From an uncultured Rickettsiales bacterium (GTDB taxonomy: Bacteria; Pseudomonadota; Alphaproteobacteria; Rickettsiales; Rickettsiaceae): DNA of 64,000 bases. Positions 17,815 to 26,071 of the stretch are shown here, piece by piece. The notes below the pieces were generated by a model that saw nothing but the letters and a program-made list of their open reading frames with translations, was not told the origin of the DNA and did not search any database. The DNA lies in contig CAJBEU010000002.1 in assembly GCA_903952265.1 (NCBI GenBank), positions 269,064 through 333,063 of the forward strand, given 5' to 3'. Position numbers and translations under genes: made by a program. The first letter of the stretch is position 1, and each line of letters opens with the position of its first letter.

Positions 17815-20800
17815 ATGAATTCAGATTTAAATCTTCCTCAACTAAAAGCCTCAGATCCCAATATATCCGTGTGGACTATGGCATCAGCTGGCACAGGCAA
17901 GACAAAAGTACTAATTGATAGATTAATGAAACTGCTAGTTAGAGGAGCTAACCCCCAAAAAATTTTGTGTTTGACGTTTACTAAAGCCGCAGCAAACGAA
18001 ATAAAACTTAGAATTAATCAAGAAATAGAAAGGTGGTCCAAAAGTGATGACGATGAATTGCAATTGATGTTGAAAAATCTTTTTGGCTTTGATCCTAAAA
18101 AACAGTTTCTTAGCAAAGCAAAAAATTTACTTCCTGAACTTTTCAAATCACCAGAACCGATAAAAATCTGCACAATACATGCATTTTGTCAGTATGTTTT
18201 AAAAAAATTTCCAATAGAAGCCGGAATATCTCCTACTTTTAAAATAATAGATGAACTTTTGATGCATCAAGTTCTAGAAAAGCTGAAGAAAGAACTATTT
18301 TTTGAAAAATCTTGCAAGAATGCTATAAAATACTTTGCACAAAATTTTCATGAAACAACCATAGATGAAATTTTACACGAGATTATCTCGGGAAAATTTC
18401 TTTCTCTAACTGACTCATTTTCTGACGCACAAACATATAAGGGGTACTTGTCTCAAAAAATAGGAATACCTATGAATAACACAGAAGATATTGTGCAATC
18501 TTACGTACTAAATATTCCTATAAAAGAGCAAATATCTTTGAAAAGCGAGAACTCAAAAGACGCAGAAATTATAAATTCCATAAATGCGTATTTATCTCTT
18601 TCCTTGAAAGAAAAGATTCGTAGATGGAGAAATTTAAACGCAATTTTCCTAAATACAGATCAAAATAAAAGGGTATCTATACTGTCAAAAAAGACAAAAG
18701 ATCAAAATCCTCACTTAGCAGAACTCTTAAAAGAATGGCAGATTAACTTTGCAAATTTGATTAAAGAAATAGCAAATAACACTGCACTTAATGCAAGCTG
18801 TTATCTTTATGAAATAGCTGAGTCACTTCTTGCAAAATACCAAAGCTTTAAGGTGCAGAATGAATATTTGGACTACGAGGATCTCGTATTTTTTACAAAT
18901 AAGTTGCTTAGTAAGTCAATTGATAAAGATTGGGTACTGTATAAATTAGACGGAGGAATAGATCATATCCTTGTAGATGAAGCTCAAGATACTAGTGCAT
19001 CGCAGTGGCATGTGATTCAAAATTTAATTAGTGATTTCTTCTCTGGTCAATCAAGACAAGATGATAGAACGATATTTGTAGTAGGTGACGAAAAGCAGTC
19101 TATATACAGTTTTCAAGGTGCAGACATAAAAGCCTTGCAAAATACAAAATATCTGATTAGCAGCGGAATGAAAAATGCAAATAAAGATTATAAAAATGTT
19201 CAACTCACAAACTGCTATAGATCCACTCAAGTGGTAGTAGATTTTATTCAAAAATCTTTAAACCAAAGTAGTGCTAATTTTAAAGTCCCGGATGTGAAAT
19301 CCATGCGCCCTACTAGTCTAGGTAGAGTAGAGTTATGGCCCATGCTGCCCCAGTTAGGTCAAAAAAAGGGCGCGTTTTGGCCCGCTCCTACTCAAATACA
19401 TACGCATGAAGCAACTAAAGTTCAAGTATCTAGAATTATTGCGTCTTACGTAAAAAATCTTCTGTCAAAAAAAATTATTTTACCCTCCACAAAAGCTGCA
19501 ATAAAAGAGTCGGACATCACAATATTAGTTCAAAGAAGAAATGCTTTTACTGATCTTTTAATTGATTCCTTGCGCAAAGAAGGACTATCTGTATGCGGAT
19601 TAGATAGAATAAAGTTACAATCAAATTTAAGCATTTTGGATGTCATAGCAATTGCTAAATTTGTTTTACTTCCATCTGATAATCTAAATTGCGCAATCGT
19701 ATTAAAATCTCCCTTGTTCAACTTAAAAGAGAATGAATTGCATGAAATTGTTTTTGGAAAAACAATTTGGAACAATCTATGTTCAAGCACAAATCCAGTT
19801 CATAAAGAAATCTTTTCAAAAATGCAAGATATTCTCAAGCTTTATGCAGATTACAGTGTGTCTGATTTTTTCTTTCTTCTACTTGATTGTCTTGGATTGC
19901 GCACTCTTTTGCTTGAGGCTAATTGCAAATCTGATGATCAAGTAATAGATGAATTTCTACAAGTTACAAAAAGATTTGAGAGCGAGATCGGAGGAAATTT
20001 GTATAACTTTGTAGATTGGTTTGAAAATAATGAATTGCAGGTAAAAAGAGATCCCTTAAGTGAGGGAGGAATAAAAATCATGACGGTACATGCAGCAAAA
20101 GGCCTAGAATCAAGCGTTGTAATTCTGCCCAACGCTATATCTCTCAATATCAATGAGAATCGTATTTGCTGGATTGAAGATGATTGTGTTTTATTTTTAC
20201 CTAGAGATAAGTCAGATTTGATTACTAGCTACAAAGCTTTAGAAGAAGAAAAAAGCTACCAAGAATATTTGAGGCTTATGTATGTTGCACTAAGCAGGTG
20301 CAAAGACTACCTCATAATTTGTTCCGATAGCTCTCATAAAGAAGCACATAAAAGTAGCTGGTACTCTATAGCAAGCAATGCAATAATGCAGCTAGGAGTC
20401 AGCATAAAATCGGAGTTATTAGAGCAGTTAGGCCTGAAAGGAAATATTTGGGTGCTGCAATCACAAGATTTTGAGATTTGCAAAAAAAACGAAGAGTTGC
20501 TTGCCCCAAAAACAAAAGAATCTCTTATTACACAAAAATGGTCTCAAGGGAGCCCTTCAGCAACAGCACTCTCTCAAATTGCGAGCCCCCCCCTAGAAGA
20601 GGAGGACAGTGCAGCTCTATACGGATCAATTGTGCACAAACTATTGGAAGAATCAGCAAATGGAGAATTGCCCCAAGAAATTTTTAATCACCCTTTATTA
20701 TTTAGACTTTCTCTAGAAGAACGCACAAAAACAATTTCAAGATTAAAAAATCTTTTTAGTACAGATTTTTGGCAAGGACTATTCAATGACAAAGTTTATA

Positions 20801-21057
20801 CTGAGGTGCCTTTTTTCGATCACAAAAATGATCAAAGCTTTGTTGGAAGAATAGATTTACTTGCAGTCAGCGAGTTTGAAGTGCGAATCGTAGACTACAA
20901 AACCGATGCATTCGTTCCAAAAAGTGAAAAAGACATTCCAACAAAATATCTTGAACAAATGCATCGATATAAAACTGCAATCTCAAAAATTTATCCAAAT
21001 CAGAAAATTTCTGCTTTCATATTGTGGTTTGAGAATTGTACTTTGTGCCTTGTTTAA
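17815..21057 (+). CDS. addA: AddA helicase-nuclease subunit
   Basis: UvrD-family DNA helicase with C-terminal RecB-type nuclease, the AddA subunit of the AddAB double-strand-break repair enzyme. 1080 residues. Walker A ASAGTGKT at 23-30, LCLTFTKAAANE (motif Ia), DEAQDTSASQW (motif II), GDEKQSIYSFQGA (motif III), MTVHAAKGLE (motif V) and RLMYVALSR (motif VI) are intact. The nuclease motif reads GRIDLL...RIVDYKTD. addB is usually next to addA in alphaproteobacteria but is not in this window. The stop is one base from the stop of the converging paralog gene. Confidence 0.94.
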   Translation: MNSDLNLPQLKASDPNISVWTMASAGTGKTKVLIDRLMKLLVRGANPQKILCLTFTKAAANEIKLRINQEIERWSKSDDDELQLMLKNLFGFDPKKQFLSKAKNLLPELFKSPEPIKICTIHAFCQYVLKKFPIEAGISPTFKIIDELLMHQVLEKLKKELFFEKSCKNAIKYFAQNFHETTIDEILHEIISGKFLSLTDSFSDAQTYKGYLSQKIGIPMNNTEDIVQSYVLNIPIKEQISLKSENSKDAEIINSINAYLSLSLKEKIRRWRNLNAIFLNTDQNKRVSILSKKTKDQNPHLAELLKEWQINFANLIKEIANNTALNASCYLYEIAESLLAKYQSFKVQNEYLDYEDLVFFTNKLLSKSIDKDWVLYKLDGGIDHILVDEAQDTSASQWHVIQNLISDFFSGQSRQDDRTIFVVGDEKQSIYSFQGADIKALQNTKYLISSGMKNANKDYKNVQLTNCYRSTQVVVDFIQKSLNQSSANFKVPDVKSMRPTSLGRVELWPMLPQLGQKKGAFWPAPTQIHTHEATKVQVSRIIASYVKNLLSKKIILPSTKAAIKESDITILVQRRNAFTDLLIDSLRKEGLSVCGLDRIKLQSNLSILDVIAIAKFVLLPSDNLNCAIVLKSPLFNLKENELHEIVFGKTIWNNLCSSTNPVHKEIFSKMQDILKLYADYSVSDFFFLLLDCLGLRTLLLEANCKSDDQVIDEFLQVTKRFESEIGGNLYNFVDWFENNELQVKRDPLSEGGIKIMTVHAAKGLESSVVILPNAISLNINENRICWIEDDCVLFLPRDKSDLITSYKALEEEKSYQEYLRLMYVALSRCKDYLIICSDSSHKEAHKSSWYSIASNAIMQLGVSIKSELLEQLGLKGNIWVLQSQDFEICKKNEELLAPKTKESLITQKWSQGSPSATALSQIASPPLEEEDSAALYGSIVHKLLEESANGELPQEIFNHPLLFRLSLEERTKTISRLKNLFSTDFWQGLFNDKVYTEVPFFDHKNDQSFVGRIDLLAVSEFEVRIVDYKTDAFVPKSEKDIPTKYLEQMHRYKTAISKIYPNQKISAFILWFENCTLCLV

Positions 21058-21058
21058 C

Positions 21059-21865
21059 TTAAGCTTCACCCTTGCTTTTGGAACCTATAATTGGCAAACT
21101 CAAAGAGCGAATACTGGCTCTAGGTCTAAAAGTATCCAGTTTTTCCTTTAAATCGGATATTACTCTACAAAATTCCCGATCAAGCGTTTCTACATAATTT
21201 TTTTCTTTTTTGTAATCTCTCAAATCCACTCTTATGTTGTTTGCATGCTCAATTTCTCTGCACATAGTCCAATGGATATTAATTTGGGTATAAGGTTTAG
21301 AGCTTTCTCCTAAAAATGACACTGGATTTTTAATTGTTTGAATTAGTTGTTCCAAAGACTGAATTCTCTCTTGATCAAAATACACTACTCTTCTAATACT
21401 ATGGTCTCTGAGGATACTGTCCTGCTTACCAAAATTTTGTAGCAAAATGGTTTCTGGCAACCAAAGTCTTTTATACCTTTTGTTTCCGTTAAATTCTTTT
21501 CCCACAATCATGATTCCTGTAATCCAGTTGCCCCCAGGATTCCAATTGATCCTGTAATTAGGAATTTGAGTAATAACAAAATTATTCTTGTCCGAAGGAG
21601 ATGACTTTGTCTCAAAAACGTCTTTTATTAGAATCGGTGCTAAATCAGTCTCGTATTTCAAATGAGGAGTACTTTTCAATTGACTTCCCCATAAAAAAAT
21701 TAAATCTGCCGCCCTACCTTTTAGAGTAGATCCGTGAGGAGAATAAAAATACAGAGCAATATTTTTATTACTACCAGTATCATTTAGCACATCACTGCTG
21801 AGTGAAGGAGTTCCGTTCCTGTATATTCCATGCGCTCTTACATAAATATCCAATGTTTTTGTCAT
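21059..21865 (-). CDS. Tandem-family protein copy 1 (intact): unknown, HG/CR motifs
   Basis: 268 residues, not recognised by name. It is the best-preserved member of a five-copy local family. Conserved blocks: MTKTLDIYVRAHG at 1-13 (H12), NIALYFYSPHG at 35-45 (H44), PNYRINW near 102, and YTQINIHWTMCRE at 192-204 (C202). Hydrophobic strands ending in His-Gly and later in Cys-Arg resemble the catalytic layout of clan CD (caspase-like) cysteine peptidases; this is inference from pattern only. The Stv putative-adhesin domain, as I recall it, is another family with a similar HG pattern. No signal peptide or membrane helix. Its stop is one base from that of addA. Confidence 0.6.
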   Translation of the reverse strand: MTKTLDIYVRAHGIYRNGTPSLSSDVLNDTGSNKNIALYFYSPHGSTLKGRAADLIFLWGSQLKSTPHLKYETDLAPILIKDVFETKSSPSDKNNFVITQIPNYRINWNPGGNWITGIMIVGKEFNGNKRYKRLWLPETILLQNFGKQDSILRDHSIRRVVYFDQERIQSLEQLIQTIKNPVSFLGESSKPYTQINIHWTMCREIEHANNIRVDLRDYKKEKNYVETLDREFCRVISDLKEKLDTFRPRASIRSLSLPIIGSKSKGEA

Positions 21866-21899
21866 ATTTTTTACCTATTTTTAGTTTTAAATTTAAAGT

Positions 21900-21929
21900 T
21901 GTATACATTAAACAATCATAGGTTAGCAA
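21900..21929 (-). promoter_or_regulatory. Promoter of tandem-family copy 1
   Basis: On the minus strand, TTGCTA (21924-21929) and TATACA (21900-21905) are separated by 18 bases, with TG just before the -10. The same layout stands before copies 2 and 5, and an AT-rich block (TTTTAAATTTAAAGTTGTAT on the plus strand) is shared exactly with copy 5. The -10 is 35 bases from the ATG. Confidence 0.55.
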
Positions 21930-22031
21930 TGGTCTTTTGAATGCAACAAAAATTTTTCTTTATCGATGTTTAGTTTTTTTCATAATTTGAATCAATATTG
22001 AGTGCGAGGCAACAAATTCCGATCAGTAATC

Positions 22032-22919
22032 TTAATAAAGCTCTGAATCTGAAAAATTAAGATCTGGCCACCCTTCAGCCCCATCATCCTCAGTTGTGCA
22101 GAAGATGCAACTTGAAGCGCTATGTCTGCATTCAAGAAAAGCTGCTCTGCGTCTAGCCCACCAATTCTCATAATAATTATCTTTGAATTTTTGAAATGCG
22201 CGCATTTTCAGAGAAGTTTCTGGGTCCGTCACTCTATTCAGATTTTTTATCGTTTGGAATGTGTCATAAAATTGATTCAGGTTGTTACTTGCTTTAGGAA
22301 TCTCGTCTCCAACTGTGCGCCTTTTTCTGCGTGGAATAGATTCATCTCCCCTGCAAGATGTCCAATGTAAATTTATCTGGTAGTACTGATGAGTAATTAC
22401 TCCAAGAAAATGTTGAGGATCTTCAAGACGCGCAATAAGCTCCTTTAAATTTTCAGGAAAAGTCTGCTGCATCACCCTTGGATTTAAGATGTCTTTCATT
22501 CCATCTGAGCCACACAGTACGATTCCTGTTTTGATAACTTCGTCAATCCAACTTATGCAATAATTAGGTACAGTTTTTCTTAAGAGTTGCTTTGCTAAGA
22601 CACTCTTACTATTATCTTCAGCTCACCCCCTAAAACCTGGAGAAAATCTGTTAATCTTGTTTAAGATCTCTATTTCTTCATTTATTACACTTCTTGTGTT
22701 GTTGAGCAGTGGCCCACTGTTACCTCCAATGCTTTTATAAAGTTTTGCTAATATTTCTTGATCTATGGCACTACAAGGTACAACTCGTCCGTGTTTCCAG
22801 TAAAAATATACTCGCACCTTGGAAGCTGAAGAATTGTTTACGTCTATCTTTTCAGCTTCAGCAATTGATTGCACGTCTCCATGAGCTCTTACGTAAACGT
22901 CTATCTGTATTTTGTTCAT
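22032..22919 (-). pseudogene. Tandem-family copy 2, interrupted by an in-frame TGA
   Basis: One continuous frame of about 295 codons broken only by TGA at 22623-22625; the two halves are in the same phase. The start equivalent to its paralogs is the ATG at 22919 (MNKIQIDVYVRAHG); a further ATG at 22934 is in frame. Conserved blocks: VYVRAHG, VRVYFYWKHG, then after the stop PNYCISW and YYQINLHWTSCRG. The C-terminal part carries two Cys pairs near its end (CRHSASSCIFC). TGA ends other genes here (for example rluD), so read-through as Trp is unlikely. Two truncated proteins are possible products. Confidence 0.7.
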
Positions 22920-22970
22920 ATCTGTATATTTCATTTAAACACGCCTCGTATTTAGTTTTAAACTTAAGAT

Positions 22971-23000
22971 TGCATACAGCAAGCAATCGTAGGTCTACAA
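22971..23000 (-). promoter_or_regulatory. Promoter of tandem-family copy 2
   Basis: Minus-strand TTGTAG (22995-23000) and TATGCA (22971-22976) with an 18-base spacer, in the same relative arrangement as the elements before copies 1 and 5. The promoter is kept although the gene behind it carries a stop. Confidence 0.45.
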
Positions 23001-23081
23001 TGGTCTATTCTAACAATCTAGAGTTAAAGCCAAAATCGACTTAAAATAACTGATAGTAAAATTTTTACTATCGCAACGAGA

Positions 23082-23260
23082 GAGTTTTCTCTCAAAAATA
23101 TCTCTTACTAAAACTAAGGATGCGTTAGCCCCATGTTTTCAATGGGAAGTTTTTTCAATCAACTTACACAGAGAAGTTAGGCCTTTTCAAATAGAATCAT
23201 CAGAAAAATAAAAGTATGACGTAATGTTTTTATTGTGATCTAGGCCCTTTAACAAGTGCG
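23082..23260 (-). pseudogene. Tandem-family copy 3, N-terminal remnant
   Basis: No open frame remains, but the reverse translation gives DHNKNITSYFYF, matching SNKNIALYFYSP of copy 1, and further on ANASLVLVRDIFERK, matching DLAPILIKDVFETK. At DNA level the block 23082-23165 lines up base for base with many matches to about 21605-21690 of copy 1. The start region and the C-terminal half are gone. A degraded promoter-like block (TTGTAA on the minus strand near 23293-23298) still lies upstream. Confidence 0.65.
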
Positions 23261-23363
23261 TGCAAATTGCATGAGTGCTTTAAAAAAAGGTCTTACAATG
23301 GTCGATTCCTTTGGACTAAATTTAAATTTAGGTGATAGTTGCTATGCTAGTTGGTGATAAATC

Positions 23364-24181
23364 TTAAGTAGTGCAACCTAGAATTTTGCATTTCACTTTC
23401 TTGCTCCCCAGGTTTTCTGGCGGAGCTGCTAGGTCTAATTTTGGGAGATTTTCTAGTTGCTGAGTAGCGCTAGGTCTGGAAATTCGAAATGGGCAGGTAA
23501 AAAAATCTTGAGTATAGAGCCAAACATTGGTCACATCATTTTGTATTGTGTTCATAATATCCGTAACTAGCCTTTCTGCCTGACCTTCTGTACATCTAGC
23601 GGTATCTTCAGGCGCCTGAAGGCCTCCCCTTAAGTTGGCACACGAATCTTGAATAAAAGTTTGTGCATCATGTAAGATGCTTCCAATCAAGTTATTTCTT
23701 TGGAGCGTCCTTTCGCTTGTTATATAAACCGATTCACGGCCCATTCTCGTTTCAGTTCCCTTTCTACAAGAAGTCTAGGGAATATTAATTGGGTATTGGC
23801 TTCCATAGCGGTCAAACAAATAATCAATTAATGAAGATAAAGTACTAACACGACGAAAGACCTGAAGCAAAAACTGCACAACCTCTCCGATCTGAAAAAA
23901 TTAGTATTAAATATTTCCCAATGTCTGAATCGCAATGCATTTTATAGTCTATATTTGGCCCCTTTTCTTGCATGTATGCTAATCCTGGCTCGTATGCAGA
24001 ATTGCCCCTTATTCTTGCAAGAACTAACTACCTTTAGGATCTCTTGATCCATACGACTACGCGAAACTCCATGTCCTTCAGAGGAGTAGAAAAATACATT
24101 TGCTCCATGAAAATCTAGAGGTCCTGACACAATATTTGGAGTACTATGAACTCTGACATAAACGTCTAATGTTTTTGTCAT
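23364..24181 (-). pseudogene. Tandem-family copy 4, frameshifted and nonsense-mutated
   Basis: Starts MTKTLDVYVRVHS at 24181 and keeps the second block (ANVFFYSSEGHG). After about 75 codons the frame shifts: DYKMHCDSDIGKYLILIF, the third block, is in another phase, and a second shift near 23860 leads to a third phase with LSSLIDYLFDRYGSQYPINIP, stop, TSCRKGTE. That stop is TAG exactly where copies 1 and 2 have Trp (HWT-CR). The last 126 codons (MGRESVYIT...) are open but cannot be a separate gene by any sign I see. The homology is clear; function is lost. Confidence 0.7.
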
Positions 24182-24400
24182 ATTTGATTTACCTATTTTT
24201 AATTTAAAGTTGTATATGTTAAACAGCTTTAAACTTTTAAGTGCAATAAACCCTTTAATGGGAAAAACAACTACCTAGTTGTTCGCTAAAAGCCTAAAAA
24301 GCTGTAGTTTGAATAATTTTTAGTCAGAGCAGTAGAGTTAATCGCCATGATCTTGACTAACTCTATTGACCTTGTTTTAGCAAATCTCTTGTCACAAATC

Positions 24401-25246
24401 CTACGAAAAAGGGCTCCAACAACCGCGATTTGTACCTCTTGACTGAGGAGAATTTCTTGTATCCGATCTTTGTATGCTTGCAGTGGTTGTAGGAAGAGGT
24501 TGTCCGAAATCCCTAGGCTGAAAAGAATAAGCACTGATGCTAGCAGAAGTGAGTTCAGTTATTGATTGCTCTGCATAGGCTGCTGTTTGCCTCAGCCACT
24601 CTCCGGATTGCGCTATCCATCTAGAAGCAACGACTGTAGTTTTCATTAAGTAATCTATAGCCTTCACTGTATCTCTAGAACAAATTGCTCTCCATGAACG
24701 TTGTATTCTTTCTCCTCTAGAGAACAAGCGCAGACGTACAGTAGTGTATCCCTCAACAGCTCTGTGAATTGGGTGCTCTGTGGTATGAGGTCGATCCATG
24801 AAACCTTGAATCAAATCTACCAATTGGGATAAAGTCAACTCTTTGCAATAGTTTTTGACGTTCAAAGCTTTACGTTCTATCGTTACTGCTTTCTCTGCGT
24901 CTATACACACAAGAAATGCATATTCAGGACTCATTTCCTCCAAAATGATCCTATAATCCCGATCATTATTCACGCTAGTTTCTGGCAACGGCTTTGCCCA
25001 CCACTCGTAAAGAGAGCTCCCAACCCCCTTGCGTGCTTGCCACAAAATGTAGTCCACTACGTCAGGATGAAATCCTTCTCCCAATTCGCAATAAAATAAT
25101 AGTTTAAGAGTTTTGGGTTCCTTTAATGTAGAAATTTTGTACTCACTGCAAAGCCCTTGCGAAGTTTTATAGGACCCTTCGTAGAGCTTTCTACCCTCCA
25201 CGACCTTTACATTAGCTCTAATGTAAATATCTAAAGTTTTTGTCAT
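24401..25246 (-). CDS. Tandem-family copy 5: divergent, motif residues lost
   Basis: 281 codons from the ATG at 25246 (MTKTLDIYIRANVKV), the start shared with copies 1 and 4; an upstream ATG at 25279 only translates the conserved promoter block. It keeps the hydrophobic blocks (KLLFYCELGEG, RDYRIIL, YTTVRLRLFSRGE) but lacks the first HG and has Ser-Arg where others have Cys-Arg, so any catalytic role is doubtful. The last 45 residues are Ser/Thr/Pro-rich and unlike the rest, whereas the next phase over 24286-24534 reads as a leucine-rich helix (SDNLFLQPLQAYKDRIQEIL), so a frameshift near 24530 is possible. Function unknown. Confidence 0.5.
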   Translation of the reverse strand: MTKTLDIYIRANVKVVEGRKLYEGSYKTSQGLCSEYKISTLKEPKTLKLLFYCELGEGFHPDVVDYILWQARKGVGSSLYEWWAKPLPETSVNNDRDYRIILEEMSPEYAFLVCIDAEKAVTIERKALNVKNYCKELTLSQLVDLIQGFMDRPHTTEHPIHRAVEGYTTVRLRLFSRGERIQRSWRAICSRDTVKAIDYLMKTTVVASRWIAQSGEWLRQTAAYAEQSITELTSASISAYSFQPRDFGQPLPTTTASIQRSDTRNSPQSRGTNRGCWSPFS

Positions 25247-25267
25247 CTTTGGTTTTAAATTTAAAGT

Positions 25268-25297
25268 TGTATATGCCAAATAGGCTCAAGTCTGCAA
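25268..25297 (-). promoter_or_regulatory. Promoter of tandem-family copy 5
   Basis: Minus-strand TTGCAG (25292-25297) and TATACA (25268-25273) with an 18-base spacer. The block from the -10 to about 25252 is identical to that of copy 1 over more than 20 bases. The -10 is 22 bases from the ATG. Confidence 0.55.
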
Positions 25298-25426
25298 TAG
25301 TCGATTTAGATTGAATTCGAGAAAAGAGGATAAAAAAGCACCATTTATCCTGGTCACAATTAATCAGAATAAAACTGCTGGAGCCCTTGATTTTTAGTCG
25401 CGCTTTATATAGCCTGTTCGTTTGTT

Positions 25427-25513
25427 GCCCGCGTGGCGGAATGGTAGACGCTACGGACTTAAAATCCGTTGAGTATTGCACTCGTGCCGGTTCGAGTCCG
25501 GCCGTGGGCACCA
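25427..25513 (+). tRNA. tRNA-Leu (anticodon TAA)
   Basis: Class II tRNA with a long variable arm. Acceptor GCCCGCG pairs with CGTGGGC; the anticodon stem ACGGA/TCCGT encloses CTTAAAA, anticodon TAA. T-loop GGTTCGAGTCC is standard and CCA is encoded. It marks the right border of the decayed tandem family. Confidence 0.97.
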
Positions 25514-25521
25514 TGAAAAAA

Positions 25522-25593
25522 GGCTCGGTAGCTCAGGGGTAGAGCAAAGGACTGAAAATCCTTGTGTCGCCGGTTCGAGACCGGCTCGAGCCA
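25522..25593 (+). tRNA. tRNA-Phe (anticodon GAA)
   Basis: Acceptor GGCTCGG pairs with TCGAGCC (one G-U). Anticodon loop CTGAAAA gives GAA. T-arm CCGGTTCGAGACCGG is standard. After the discriminator A the genome has CCT, so CCA must be completed by the nucleotidyltransferase. Eight bases after tRNA-Leu, probably one transcript. Confidence 0.96.
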
Positions 25594-25618
25594 CCTTCTA
25601 TGTGACAAAAATAACTTT

Positions 25619-25948
25619 ATGAATGTTTTAATGTCCTCAATGGATGACAACATGGAAATTGAAAAAGTTTCCTCTAGAAAAACAAGGCTACTAGATTCTA
25701 TACAGCGTAAATTAGAAAAGGCATTTCCTTCTTCTGTAGTCAAAGTTGTAGATAATTCGCCTTCTCACGCATCTCATATGCAGAATGCACCTTCATGTGG
25801 AACCACGACTCACGTGCAAATACAAGTAGTATCTGATGCGTTTGCAGGAGTCAGTATTTTAGAGCGACACAAAAAAATCTACGAACTTTTAAGAGATGAA
25901 ATTTTGGAACTACATGCAATAACGATTGACGCAAAAACCCCCAGTTAG
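25619..25948 (+). CDS. bolA: BolA-family protein
   Basis: A small BolA/IbaG-type protein. BolA proteins partner with monothiol glutaredoxins in iron-sulfur handling; some bind DNA. The core runs from LLDSIQRKLEKAF through THVQIQVVSDAFAGVSILERHKKIYELL (family landmarks: V-V-S-x-x-F, then R-H). The strongest landmark is F-x-G-x-S-x-x-x-R-H. Start uncertain: ATGs at 25619, 25631, 25640 and 25652 are all in frame; 25652 would give the usual compact size. It begins shortly after tRNA-Phe. Confidence 0.85.
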   Translation: MNVLMSSMDDNMEIEKVSSRKTRLLDSIQRKLEKAFPSSVVKVVDNSPSHASHMQNAPSCGTTTHVQIQVVSDAFAGVSILERHKKIYELLRDEILELHAITIDAKTPS

Positions 25949-26071
25949 TAGGACAAAATTCAACAAAACAACAAAAAATTTGATTCAAGACTTTATAATA
26001 GGTACAATGACTTTAGTTTTAGGTAGAAGCACTAAGGAGACGCATAGTTACGAAAACTTTGATTTTAAACC

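Noticed and set aside
22032..22934. UGA read as tryptophan, to explain the stop in copy 2
   Set aside because: Conserved genes here end in TGA (rluD), Trp codons are TGG throughout, and copy 4 has a TAG in the same family, so ordinary gene decay explains it.
22122..23044. Plus-strand frames opposite the tandem family (22122-22370, 22709-23044)
   Set aside because: They are shadows of the minus-strand family, whose conserved blocks and promoters fix the true strand.
25218..25743. Minus-strand open frames across the tRNA-Leu/tRNA-Phe genes
   Set aside because: They are antisense translations of tRNA genes (phrases such as GLEPARVQYSTDFKSVAS), a common annotation artefact.
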